Source of the DNA: Halorussus sp. MSC15.2
GTDB taxonomy: Archaea > Halobacteriota > Halobacteria > Halobacteriales > Haladaptataceae
Assembly (NCBI RefSeq): GCF_010747475.1
Contig: NZ_VSLZ01000006.1
Coordinates: forward strand, 62,001-126,000
Length of the DNA: 64,000 nt
Direction: 5' to 3'
Shown here: in pieces, positions 1 through 8,865 of the stretch
How the letters are laid out: each line of letters begins with the position of its first letter
Position numbering within the stretch: the first letter of the stretch is position 1
Notes under the pieces: generated by a model
What the model was told of the DNA's origin: nothing
The model's database searches: none
What the model saw: the letters and a program-made list of their open reading frames with translations, nothing else
Position numbers and translations under genes: made by a program

Positions 1-593
1 ACGACGTAGTCCGGTTCGATTCGTTCGTCCACGGACCCGCCGACGTCGACCGCAGTGATGCGCCCGTCGGCGACGGTCATTCCTTCGACCGGGGCGTGAG
101 GGTGAATCGTCGCCCCGTGGTCGCGGGCGTCGGCCGCGTTGGCGGCGACCAGTCGCGACGGGTAGACCACGGCGTCGGGCACTCGCATCGCCCGCTCGAC
201 GTCGGGCGACAGGTCCGGGACGACCTCTCTGGCGTCGTCGCCGTCCAGAACAGTCGTCGGGATACCGACCGCCTGGCAGGCATCTCGTTTGGTCTCGAAG
301 TACTCGGGGTCGTCGCCGGCGAGTTGCACGAACAACCCGCCCGTGTCGCGGAGACAGTCTCCCGCGATTCGCTTGAGAACGCGGTTCTCCCGGATACACT
401 CCTCGGCACCGACAGGGTCGGATTCGGCGTAGCGTGCCCCGCTGTGTAACAGACCGTGCGAACGACCGGACGTCCCGCTGGCGAGTCCGCCGCGGTCGAC
501 GAGCGTGACGGTTACGCCACGTAGCGCGAGGTCGCGGGCGATTCCGGCCCCGGTTGCACCGCCACCGATGACGAGGACAGTCGTCGACTCCAT
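1..593 (-). CDS. glpA: GlpA-type FAD-dependent glycerol-3-phosphate dehydrogenase, N-terminal part (runs off window)
   Basis: The minus-strand frame from the ATG at 593 stays open to the window edge, giving about 197 residues. It opens with a dinucleotide-binding motif (VLVIGGGATGAGIARDLALR), and a GTSGRSHGLLHSGARY stretch follows near residue 40. That second motif is typical of the DAO/GlpA-GlpD family, which oxidises sn-glycerol 3-phosphate to DHAP. Haloarchaeal GlpA proteins share this layout and normally sit in a glpABC operon with a membrane anchor and an Fe-S subunit. Those partners would lie to the left of this window. The family call is firm; the exact substrate rests on similarity to haloarchaeal GlpA from memory, and the C-terminal half is not visible. 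Confidence 0.8.
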   Translation of the reverse strand, partial: MESTTVLVIGGGATGAGIARDLALRGVTVTLVDRGGLASGTSGRSHGLLHSGARYAESDPVGAEECIRENRVLKRIAGDCLRDTGGLFVQLAGDDPEYFETKRDACQAVGIPTTVLDGDDAREVVPDLSPDVERAMRVPDAVVYPSRLVAANAADARDHGATIHPHAPVEGMTVADGRITAVDVGGSVDERIEPDYV

Positions 594-1149
594 ACGTTCG
601 GTTCGGGTACGCAGGTAAGTTCTTGACGGCGAACTCGACGGCTACCGCCGACCGTCGGTGGAATCGTGTCTTTCCAAGGAGGGCGTCTCCGAACGAATAG
701 TCGCCGTCCGTTCACCGCCACGCTCATTACGTCGAGACTCGAACGCGAGTAAACGACGAAAAAGTCGAACTCCTCTACTTTCACCCACGAGACGTGGGGA
801 GTGATGAAAGCTGTCGCCGCGTCCGTCCTCCCCGACACTGCAGGGTGGCGTTCGAAGAGTCTGATAAAACGGTACGAACGACGGAGGGTGATGGCCGAAA
901 GTGGCAGATACCGACGCGTGAATCTGGCGAACTACTGCCGAGAGATTACTATCGGAGGAGGGATTAACCGGCTTTTGAGCGGTTTACGCCCGGAAGCCTC
1001 ACAGTCGTGGTTCGTGTGGTGCCTTCACTCTTGTAGCTATCCGGAGTGACAGTACCTTTTTCGTCGTCGGGACGCTTTGTTCTGTATAATGAGACGACCG
1101 AACCTGTGGGCCGAGGGACCGCGGAGTTACGGTAGCAGGAGGGAGTTCC
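594..1149. other. Intergenic region between divergent genes, no convincing gene
   Basis: This 556-bp gap separates the divergent glpA and histidine-kinase genes. An 82-codon frame at 801-1049 has atypical composition and no recognisable motif, so I do not call it. The only signals I can support are promoter-like sequences near each end. Confidence 0.5.
1085..1090 (+). promoter_or_regulatory. Putative TATA box for the histidine kinase
   Basis: TATAAT lies in a short AT-rich patch 60 bp before the kinase ATG. A purine-rich Shine-Dalgarno-like GGAGG at 1138-1142 sits about 8 nt before that ATG and supports the start at 1150. Confidence 0.4.
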
Positions 1150-4100
1150 ATGAGTGAGCGCACCTCCCCGCCCGCAGCGGTTGGCGAGCCGGTGTCCATC
1201 GAGACCGGACTCGAAGCGCTCCAGTCGGGGGCGGAGTTCACCGGTCCCGTCGAGAAACTCGGCGGCCACCATTGCAACGACCACTTCGCACAGGTATACG
1301 AGACCGACGCCGAACGGTTCGCGGCCGCCGTTCCGTTCGTCCGGCACGGACTCGAACGGGACGAGCGCGTCATGTACGTCGTCGACAAGAGCAGTGAGGC
1401 GGCGGTGACAGCGGCGCTCCTCGACGCGGGTATCGACGCCGATACCGCGCTCGACACCGGTCAGCTGTCGTTCCACACCGTACAGGACACTTATCTGCGG
1501 AACGGGTCGTTCGACCCCGACGAGATGGTCGATTTCTACGCCGAGACCGTCGGGGAAGCCACCGAGGAGTACGAGGCGTTGCGAATCGTCGCCGAGACGA
1601 CGTGGCTTCAAGACGACGCCACGACCGTCGAGCAGTTCATGGAGTACGAGGCGAAGGTGAACGACCTGTTCGCCGACGAGGACTGTCTCGCGCTCTGCCA
1701 GTACGACCGGACCGGATTCTCACCGGAAACCGTCCGAAACATCATTCAGACCCACCCGCATCTCATCTACGACGGTGCAGCGTGCCACAACTTCTACTAC
1801 ACGCCTCCCTCGGAGTTCTTCGGTCCCGACGAACCCGCTCGCGAGAACGAGCGGATGCTCCGGACGCTCCGGGACCGGACCGTGGCGAAGAGCAAACACC
1901 GACGGCGCGAGCGGTTCCTCGAAGAACTCTACGAGATTACGGCCGCCACCGACCGCGAGTTCGACGACAAGTTGCAGGCCGTCTTCGAACTCGGGTGTGA
2001 GTGGTTCGACCTCGAACTCGGCGCGATTGCCGCCATCGAACCGGACAGCGACCGATGGGAAGTCGAAGCGGTCAGCGCCAGCCACGAGCACCTCGCTCCG
2101 GGAATGCAGGTCGACCTCTCGGAGACCTACTGCCGGGTCCCCGCCGCCTGCGACGGGGGTGACGCCGTCGGCCAACCGGTAACAATCACCGACCCGGTCG
2201 ATAGCGGGTTCGAGAACGCGACCTGTTTCACCGAGTTCGGCGTGGAGGCGTACCTCGGAACTCGCATTCCCATCGACGGCGCTCTCGACCGGACGTTCTT
2301 CTTCGTCTCCGAGGAACCGCGAGACGACGTGATTACCGACGAGGAACGTACGTTCCACCGACTGATGTCCCAGTGGGTGAGTTACGAACTCGAACGCCGC
2401 GAGCAGGAACGATTCCTGCGCGAGGGGTACGAGATAACGTCCGACCCTACGCTCGGTTTCGACGAGAAGTTACAGGCGTTGTTCGACCTCGGGTGCGAGC
2501 GGTTCGGACTCGAACTCGGCGGGATGGCCAAAGTCGATTCCGACGCCGACCGGTTCGAAGTCGAACATGTGAGCGATGACCACGACCACTTCGAGTCCGG
2601 GCTTTCGCTCCCACTCTCGGAGACGTACTGCACCGTGGCCACCGACGTCGGTGCGTGGGAACCGTAACCGACCCCGTGGAGGACGGGTACGACGATACGC
2701 ACGTCCACAACGAGTTCGGCATCCAAGCGTATCTCGGCACCTACATCGAGGTCGAAGGCGACTTCGACCGGACGTTCTTCTTCGTCTCCGAGGAAGCGCG
2801 CAATAGGCCGTTCTCGGAGGACGAACAGACATTCCAACGGTTGCTTGGCCAGTGGGTGAAGTACGAACTCGAGCGCCAGCAACGCGAACGGTTCCTGCGG
2901 GAGAGCTACCGTATCACGTCCGACCCCGACCTCGAATTCGAGGCGAAACTCGACCAGTTGCTCGAGTTGGGCCGCGAGCAGTTCGGTCTCGAGATGGCGG
3001 GACTGAACCAGCTCCCGTCGTGGAACGGGCCGTTCCGACTTGAGAAGGGCATCGGTCTCGGCATCGACGCCGACGAGGAACTCTGGTCCGACCCGGACGT
3101 CGGGTGTTTCTGTCGGCGAACCATCGAGCAGGACGAACCGGTCAGTATGCAGGACGTCAGCGGGACCGACTGGGCCGACGACTCGGTTCATCAAGAGTTC
3201 GGCCTGACGAGTTACCTCGGAACGAAGGTGTCGAGCGGAGCCACGCCGTACGGAACGCTCTGGTTCGGAAGCACGGAAGCGCGCGACCGCCCGTTCGCCG
3301 AGACCGAGCAGACGTTCATCGAGTTAATCGGCCAGTGGGTCTCCTACGAACTGGACCGCCGCGAACACAAACAGGACCAGCAGGAACTGTACAGAATCAC
3401 CGCCGACCCCGACCTCGATACCGAGAAGAAAATCGACGAGTTGCTGGAGCTGGGATGCGACCGTCTCGATTTGCCGGTGGGGATGCTGACCCGCAAGCGC
3501 GACGAGTCGTTCGAGATTAAGCGGATGCACGGTGAACACCCTCAACTCGGTGAGGGGTCGTACACCCCGCCGTTGACCGACAACTACTGTCGCCAAGTCG
3601 TAGACACCGGTTCGACGGTCAGCGTCGCCGACGCCGCGGCCGCAGGATGGGACGGAGACGCACTCTATCACGAGTTCGGTCTCGAATGCTACGCCGGAGT
3701 GCAACTGACCGTCGGCGATGACGCCTACGGCACAATCTGTTTCACGGCACTGTCACCGCGTGACGTGGATTTCACCGACGCCGAGGAGACGTTCCTCGAA
3801 CTGATGGGACAGTGCGTGAGTTACGAACTCGAACGGAATCAGCGAGAGGACCAACTCCAGCAGAAGAACGACAGGTTGGAGAGTTTCGCCAGCATGCTCG
3901 CCCACGAACTCCGGAACCCGGTGGCAATCGGCCAAATATACAGCCAACAGCTACCGGGCGAAGGGGACGCGGAGGCGGTCGAGTACGTCACGGAGGCGTT
4001 CGACCGCATCGAAGACATGGTCGACGTCATGTTGGTGTTGACGCGGGGTCGCGAAGCGGTCGAGAAGGAAACGCCGGTCGAACTCGCAGACGTTGCAGCC

Positions 4101-4472
4101 AAGGTGTGGAACGACGTTGATGCTCCGGACACGACGCTCGACATAACGGTCGAGCACACGATAGACGCGGACGAAACGTACATGCGACACCTCTTCCGGA
4201 ATCTCCTCGACAACGCGGTCGAACATGGCGGCAGTGATGTCACGGTCGGTGACCTCCCCGACGGATTTTACGTGGCCGACGACGGCACTGGGATTCCGCC
4301 CGAAGACCGGGATGCGGTCTTCGACGAGGGATACACGACCACGGCGGACACCGGCGGAACCGGACTGGGACTCGCGTTCGTCCGGAAACTCGCGGACGTG
4401 TACGAGTGGAACTGCGCCGTCACCGAGAGCGCGGACGGCGGAGCACGGTTCGAGTTCCGGAACGTCACGTGA
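1150..4472 (+). pseudogene. MEDS/4xGAF sensor histidine kinase, split by one frameshift near 2655
   Basis: Two overlapping frames (1150-2667 and 2655-4472) form one protein of about 1107 residues once a base is restored. The N-terminal ~240 residues resemble the MEDS sensory domain of methanogen/DcmR-type regulators. Four tandem GAF-type modules follow, repeating about every 480 nt; each opens with an ERFLxExYxITxDP-like linker (nt ~1909, 2401, 2880, 3363). The C-terminus has an H-box (MLAHELRNP) and a HATPase domain with NLLDNAVEHGG, DDGTGIPPE and GTGLGLAFVRKL. It is probably a cytosolic redox, light or ligand sensor, since no membrane segment is seen. The break falls inside GAF2. Restoring one G in the GCGTGGG run rebuilds the DAVG..VTDPV pattern seen in GAF1, so a sequencing error or a very recent deletion is likely. 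No receiver partner is adjacent. Confidence 0.85.
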
Positions 4473-4546
4473 GCGTTCCCGAATACGGGCCGGGACTCTG
4501 ATGATATAACTCGAGGAACACCAACTACGTCCTCTCTCGGAGTCGA

Positions 4547-5745
4547 TTAGACCGCGTCTTCCTTGTCGAGTTCGTTGCACGCCTCGAAGACGACGTCGGG
4601 TTCCATGTCGAGTTCGTGGGTGTAGTAGTAGCCTCCGCTCTGGCCTTTGTTCACTTCGTGACGGATGAGGAATCCGAGCATCTGGAGGTCGGAGAGGTGG
4701 TTCTGGATGCTCTTGAGCGTCGTGAGCGGGTCGTCGCCGCGTTCGTCGGCGATACGCTGGTAGGTCTTCATCACGTCTTTCGTCCGAACGGGCGTGTCGC
4801 CGTTGTGTTCGATGTGCGCCACGGCTTCGAGGACGTGTCGAGCGTGTAACGACTGGTCGGCGATTTTGTCGCGGAGACGGCCGCGTTTCACCTCTTCGCG
4901 GGCGCGGTCGATGTGGTCGTCTTCGATAGTCGTCGCGTCTTCGCGTTCGGCTATCTCCCCGCCCTTCCGGAGCAGGTCGATGGCCTGCCGGGCGCTCCCC
5001 GTGTCTTGAGCGGCGAGCGCGGCGGCTTTCCCGACCGCACCGTCGGTGTAGCCGTCGTCGACGAGCGCTTTCTCGGCGCGGTCGTAGAGAATCGTCCGGA
5101 GTTCAGTCGCGTCGTACGTCGAGAACGATATCTCCTCCTCGCGGAGAGTATCTTTGACTTTCGAGGAGAGCTGATTTCGAAAGGTGTAGTTGTTACTGAT
5201 ACCGATGACGCCGATTCTGGCCGCGTCGAGGTGTCCGTTCGCTCGCGCTCGCGGGAGTTCGTACAGCAGGTCGTCGGCTTCGGCGAGGTGGTCGATTTCG
5301 TCGAGGACGAGAGGTGAGTACCGCCGACGCGTTCTAACTGCGCGTACAGTTCTTCGCGGGCGTCGGCAGTCGATAACCCCTTCTTCGGAAACTGTTTCTC
5401 GTCTTCGGGCAGGAGTTGATTGACGAGAGAGCGGACTGCCGAGAACACGGTGTCGTCGTTGCAGTTGTGTCGATGGACGTAGAGGGTGTCGGCCTGCTCG
5501 CGTTCGCGGGTTGCTTGTTGGAGTTCGTCGAGGACGTACGTGGTAACTGCGGTCTTGCCCACGCCCGCTTTGCCGTAGAGCATCACGTTCGATGGGTTTC
5601 GACCGAAGAGGACGTCTTTCAGTGCGTCTTTGTACTCCTCAATTTCGTCTTCTCGTTCGAGGATGGTGTCTGGTTCGTACTCCTCTTCCAGTACGGTCTT
5701 GTTTGCGAAGAGGGTTTCAGTTACCTCGTCGAACAGCCCGGCCAT
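4547..5745 (-). pseudogene. orc1/cdc6: Orc1/Cdc6 replication initiator, split by one frameshift near 5314
   Basis: The ATG at 5745 opens a ~400-residue AAA+ initiator that binds origin repeats and loads MCM. Walker A (GKAGVGKTA, residues 58-66) lies in the first frame. Just after LYAQLERVGG the frame changes, and the alternative frame continues with Walker B (LVLDEIDHL), sensor 1 (GVIGISNNY), sensor 2 (GSARQAIDLL) and the winged-helix domain to the stop at 4547. All motifs are therefore present but in two frames. Restoring a C in CACCTC to give CACCCTC repairs the gene. The gene faces away from a repeat-rich intergenic region, the usual arrangement for a haloarchaeal origin and its cognate initiator. 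An upstream start would add about ten poorly supported residues. Confidence 0.9.
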
Positions 5746-5828
5746 GAGTATAGATGGACATTTCTTTCCTCCCACATAAAGGTACGGTTCGAGTGTTTCG
5801 ATTGTTCGTTTTCTATAAGTAGTATAGA

Positions 5829-5849
5829 GAGAGTACGTTTCGAGTGTTC
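5829..5849 (-). repeat. Inverted copy of the origin repeat
   Basis: This is an exact reverse complement of the 21-bp repeat found downstream, placed about 80 bp from the orc1/cdc6 start. Together with the direct copies it flanks the AT-rich stretch at 5901-5926, as expected of origin boxes in opposing orientation. A weaker relative (GGTTCGAGTGTTTCG) lies at about 5786-5800. Confidence 0.8.
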
Positions 5850-5900
5850 CGGCGTAGATTGTGTATGTGAGAAGGCTCTAACATCGACTTGCCGCTACCC

Positions 5901-5926
5901 AAAGATATAAATTATAGTTAGAAGTA
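5901..5926. other. AT-rich stretch, candidate DNA unwinding element
   Basis: A run of almost pure A/T lies between the inverted repeat at 5829-5849 and the first direct repeat at 5937. It stands out sharply from the GC-rich surroundings and is where unwinding would be expected. Confidence 0.5.
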
Positions 5927-5936
5927 GGTGTGGCGC

Positions 5937-6572
5937 AGACATTCGAAACGTACTCTCTTTGCTCGCGGTAGAATCGGTTCCTCCGCTTCGCACCTCATCC
6001 TCGAATGGAACACTCGAAATGTACTCTCTCTTTCTCTATCTTCCCACTCCTTCTTTACCTGTAAGTCCATTTTCCACTTCTGTCCGCCTTCTTTCTTCTT
6101 CTGCTTCTCTGTTCTTCTGCTCTTCAATACTTCCATTTCTCAATACCTCCATCTCTCCATCCCTATATTCCCCCATTCTTCTATCCTGTCACTCCTCCAT
6201 CCCTCAACTTCTTCACTCCTTCAACCCGCTACCCTTGGTCGAACAACGACTTCTCTGAACACTCGAAACGTACTGTCTCTCTTCGAGTGATGGACTGGCC
6301 GCTAAGTGGTCGTCTCTGAACACTCGAAACGTACTGTCTGTCTCCCCCTACGAGAATCCGTACGACTGGAATCCGTGTAAGTCGAGAACCATTCGTCGTG
6401 GAACACTCGAAATGTACTCTCTGTCTCTCCTCGCCTGCAGAGCTACCACCCACCACGACCTGAACACTCGAAACGTACTGTCTGTCCGTGGCCCGGACTC
6501 GACCCCACGCAAAGTTCGACAGACGAGTTCGACCGGCGTCGCGACACCACGGAACACTCGAAACGTACTCTC
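5937..6572 (+). repeat. Seven direct ORB-like repeats
   Basis: Copies of a 21-bp motif with core CACTCGAAAYGTACT start at 5937, 6008, 6257, 6318, 6401, 6462 and 6552. The first differs at its 5' end; the others are nearly identical, varying only at the C/T in AAAYGT and the C/G in ACTSTC. Spacing is irregular (61-249 bp), so this is not a CRISPR array. The location beside orc1/cdc6 suggests initiator binding sites. The sequence differs from the box I remember for main haloarchaeal oriC1, which suggests a replicon-specific specificity. Confidence 0.85.
6020..6240 (+). repeat. Polypyrimidine low-complexity tract
   Basis: About 220 bp of the plus strand are overwhelmingly C and T, with many CTTC, TTCT and CATC units and very few G. 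It lies between the second and third direct repeats. Such strand asymmetry can favour unusual DNA structure or protein binding. Translated frames here are low-complexity and are not genes. Confidence 0.7.
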
Positions 6573-6667
6573 CCGCGAGAATATCCCCCCAGCGTTCGAG
6601 CACCTCGTCTAAGCCTCCGTAAATTGGTACTCGAACCGACTTTGCTACACGATGGCGCTCTCGTGGT

Positions 6668-7630
6668 TTAGTGGATGCCCATGGCTTCGATTTGTTCCTG
6701 ATACCGGTTCCGTATCGTGACCTCGGTGACTTGGGCTACGTCGGCGACCTCGCGTTGGGTCTGCTTCTCGTTACAGAGCAGCGACGCGGCGTAGATTGCG
6801 GCGGCGGCGAACCCCGTCGGCGACTTCCCCGAGAGCAGGCCCTGTTCGGCGGTCTTGTCGATGATTTCGTTCGCCTTCATCTTGACCTCCTCGCTGACGC
6901 CGAGTTCGGAGGTGAACCGTGGTACGTACTCCTTGGGGTCGACCGGTTCCATCTTGAGGCTGAGTTCCTTCGAGACGTATCGATACGTTCGACCGATTTC
7001 CTTCTGCTCGACCCGGGATACCTCGGATACTTCCTCCAGACTCCGCGGGATGCCCTCTTGGCGGCACGCAGCGTAGAGGCAACTCGTGGCGACGCCCTCG
7101 ATGGACCGACCGCGAATCAGGTCCTCGTTGAGCGCCCGCCGATAGATGACCGACGCCACCTCTCGGACCGACCGCGGGACGCCGAGCGCCGAGGCCATGC
7201 GGTCGATTTCGCTGAGTGCGAACTGGAGATTACGCTCGCCCGCGTCCTTCGTCCGGATACGCTCCTGCCACTTTCGCAGGCGACTCATCTGACTCCGCTT
7301 CTCCGAGGAGAGCGACCGACCGTAGGCGTCCTTGTTCTTCCAGTCGATTTGAGTCGTCAGGCCCTTGTCGTGCATCGTATTGGTGGTGGGCGCACCGACT
7401 CGACTCTTGCTCTGGCGTTCGCTGTGGTTGAACGCGCGCCACTCCGGCCCCCGGTCGATGGTCTGTTCCTCGAGGACGAGACCGCAGTCCTCACAGACAA
7501 TCTCGTTGCCATCCCCGCTCGTAACGAGACTGTCCGAGTTACACTCCGGACAAGACTGCGTTTCCGTTTCACCCTCCTCTTCAGAGGTGCGTTCTTCCTC
7601 GCTCTCTTGTTGGCGATTCAGGCGAACCAT
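6668..7630 (-). CDS. tfb: Transcription initiation factor IIB (TFB)
   Basis: This 320-residue protein bridges TBP and RNA polymerase at archaeal promoters and recognises the BRE. An N-terminal zinc ribbon has cysteines at 27, 30, 46 and 49 (CPEC...CEDCG). It is followed by the B-linker region ([12 protein letters not shown]) and two cyclin folds, each with the usual IYAA or LYAACRQ-type core, ending in a recognition helix ([19 protein letters not shown]). Length and domain order are normal. Haloarchaea carry several tfb paralogs with different promoter preferences; which one this is cannot be told from sequence alone. An AT-rich box about 31-40 bp upstream of the ATG fits a leaderless transcript. 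It sits beside the putative origin. Confidence 0.96.
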   Translation of the reverse strand: MVRLNRQQESEEERTSEEEGETETQSCPECNSDSLVTSGDGNEIVCEDCGLVLEEQTIDRGPEWRAFNHSERQSKSRVGAPTTNTMHDKGLTTQIDWKNKDAYGRSLSSEKRSQMSRLRKWQERIRTKDAGERNLQFALSEIDRMASALGVPRSVREVASVIYRRALNEDLIRGRSIEGVATSCLYAACRQEGIPRSLEEVSEVSRVEQKEIGRTYRYVSKELSLKMEPVDPKEYVPRFTSELGVSEEVKMKANEIIDKTAEQGLLSGKSPTGFAAAAIYAASLLCNEKQTQREVADVAQVTEVTIRNRYQEQIEAMGIH

Positions 7631-7660
7631 TTAATCGTGTTCTAGTACAGGTTCTCGTCC

Positions 7661-7670
7661 GTTTAATAAG
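7661..7670 (-). promoter_or_regulatory. Putative TATA box for tfb
   Basis: Read on the minus strand, CTTATTAAAC lies 31-40 bp before the tfb ATG at 7630. That spacing suits a transcript beginning at or very near the start codon, as is common in haloarchaea. Confidence 0.5.
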
Positions 7671-7818
7671 TACGGTCTGAATGGGGTCGATTGGTTATCA
7701 CGAAACGGACTCTCGACCATTCGTTCGAGATTGTTCGTGACAATCTCTTGGCCACGCCGCTCGTGACATCTCAAATACAGAGGCAGAGGGTCGAACTCAG
7801 CATGCATACGAAACGCCG

Positions 7819-7832
7819 GAATATATATTAAT
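7819..7832 (+). promoter_or_regulatory. Putative TATA box for the amidase gene
   Basis: An ATATATATTAAT run lies about 50-60 bp before the ATG at 7880, in a ~60-bp AT-rich upstream stretch that contrasts with the coding DNA. A second weak AT patch (GATATAG) lies closer to the start. Confidence 0.45.
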
Positions 7833-7879
7833 TCACTAAGAAACAAATTAAAGTAGATATGTTGTGATATAGAAATGCG

Positions 7880-8500
7880 ATGCAAGAAAATAGCGAAACG
7901 AACACGACGCGACGCGACGTACTGAAGCGCGCCGCCACGGCCGGTGTCGTCGGTCTCGGTGGCACTGCACTGGCGAGCGGTACCGCAGCGGCGAAGCCAG
8001 CCGTCGATTGGGAACCGGCAGATTCGAGCAACTTCACGGCAGCGGACCGCGGCGCTGGCAAGATAGACTGGATTGTCATCCACACCGTACAGGGGTCGGC
8101 CAGTAGTGCGGTCAACTGGTTCCAGAACCCCGACGCCAACGTGAGTGCCCATTACACCGTCTCCGAAGGCGGCCACAAGTACCAGAGCGTCAGCGACATC
8201 AACATCGCGTGGCACGCGGGCGGGTCGAACTACAACACGTACTCGGTCGGCATCGAACACGGCGGGTACGTCAGTGAGACCTACGAGGACGCGCAGTACC
8301 GGGCGTCGGCCAAACTCACCAGTTGGCTCTGCGACCAGTACGGGGTCCCGAAGCAGCACCCGTCGAGCGTCCCGTACGACGCGAAGAACCCGGCTAACGG
8401 CGGTGTCATCGCCCACTCTCAGGTCCCCGAAAGCACGCACACCGACCCCGGCGCTAACTGGGACTGGGGCTACTACATGGACCTCGTCCGGTCGTACTGA
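7880..8500 (+). CDS. Tat-exported N-acetylmuramoyl-L-alanine amidase-like protein (Amidase_2/PGRP fold)
   Basis: This 206-residue protein has a twin-arginine signal (TTRRDVLKRAATAG, residues 9-22, then a short hydrophobic stretch ending near ASGTAAA), so it should be exported folded. The mature part reads as an Amidase_2 domain. IVIHT supplies the first zinc histidine (H68), and AHSQVPESTHTDPG supplies H179 and D189, matching the GHSD...KTDPG pattern of bacterial amidases and PGRPs. GIEHGG and the WHAGGSNYNTYSVG block are also family-typical. Such enzymes cleave the amide between MurNAc and L-Ala. Haloarchaea have no murein, so a bacterial wall or a related amide is the likely target. No wall-binding domain is present. 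An isolated gene with its own AT-rich promoter suggests single-gene expression. Confidence 0.88.
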   Translation: MQENSETNTTRRDVLKRAATAGVVGLGGTALASGTAAAKPAVDWEPADSSNFTAADRGAGKIDWIVIHTVQGSASSAVNWFQNPDANVSAHYTVSEGGHKYQSVSDINIAWHAGGSNYNTYSVGIEHGGYVSETYEDAQYRASAKLTSWLCDQYGVPKQHPSSVPYDAKNPANGGVIAHSQVPESTHTDPGANWDWGYYMDLVRSY

Positions 8501-8865
8501 CCGCGACACCGTCTCGGTCGAACTATTTCGTGACGAAAACGACGACCCCCGGGATTCATCGTCACCGACGAGTATCGCGTTCCGAGTCCGACCTACGGAG
8601 CTACGGACCGAGTTACTGGCAATCCCGGCGACGCTTCAGCAACTCCGGCACCGAGCGTAGAAATGAGAGAAACGTCATTTGACGCGCTACAGTTCCGACG
8701 TATCATCGACTGAGACAGACCAGACTGATGTTCGAGAAGTTCGATACTTAGGTGTCATTGAAAGTAGCTTGTTACTGTTCTCCGAGATTCACTGTTCACC
8801 GGCCGACAGGAGGAGTAACGCAAGTACGACAGGACTTTTGGCCCACGTAGTAGATAGTCTCACGT
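8501..8865. other. Intergenic region, no gene seen
   Basis: A 365-bp gap between two plus-strand genes. Short frames here lack recognisable motifs. No RNA gene or strong hairpin is evident. Confidence 0.5.

Larger units (their letters stand above)
5746..6667. other. oriC-like: Putative replication origin next to orc1/cdc6
   Basis: This 922-bp non-coding region lies between the start of orc1/cdc6 and the 3' end of tfb. It contains one inverted and seven direct copies of a ~21-bp repeat with core CACTCGAAAYGTACT, an AT-rich stretch at about 5901-5926 that could serve as the unwinding element, and a strand-asymmetric polypyrimidine tract (about 6020-6240). Haloarchaeal origins are known to pair an orc1/cdc6 gene with replicon-specific origin recognition boxes around an AT-rich element. 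Small frames found here are products of the repeats and are not genes. The origin call is inference from architecture. Confidence 0.75.

Noticed and set aside
801-1049. 82-codon frame upstream of the histidine kinase
   Set aside because: No motif, atypical residues for this proteome, and it overlaps promoter-like sequence.
2640-2670. Programmed frameshift in the histidine kinase
   Set aside because: No slippery heptamer or downstream structure is evident; a one-base loss at a G run explains it, and similar one-base changes occur in other genes here.
5937-6572. CRISPR array
   Set aside because: The repeats are ~21 bp, unevenly spaced (61-249 bp), with one inverted copy and no cas genes. They fit origin boxes better.
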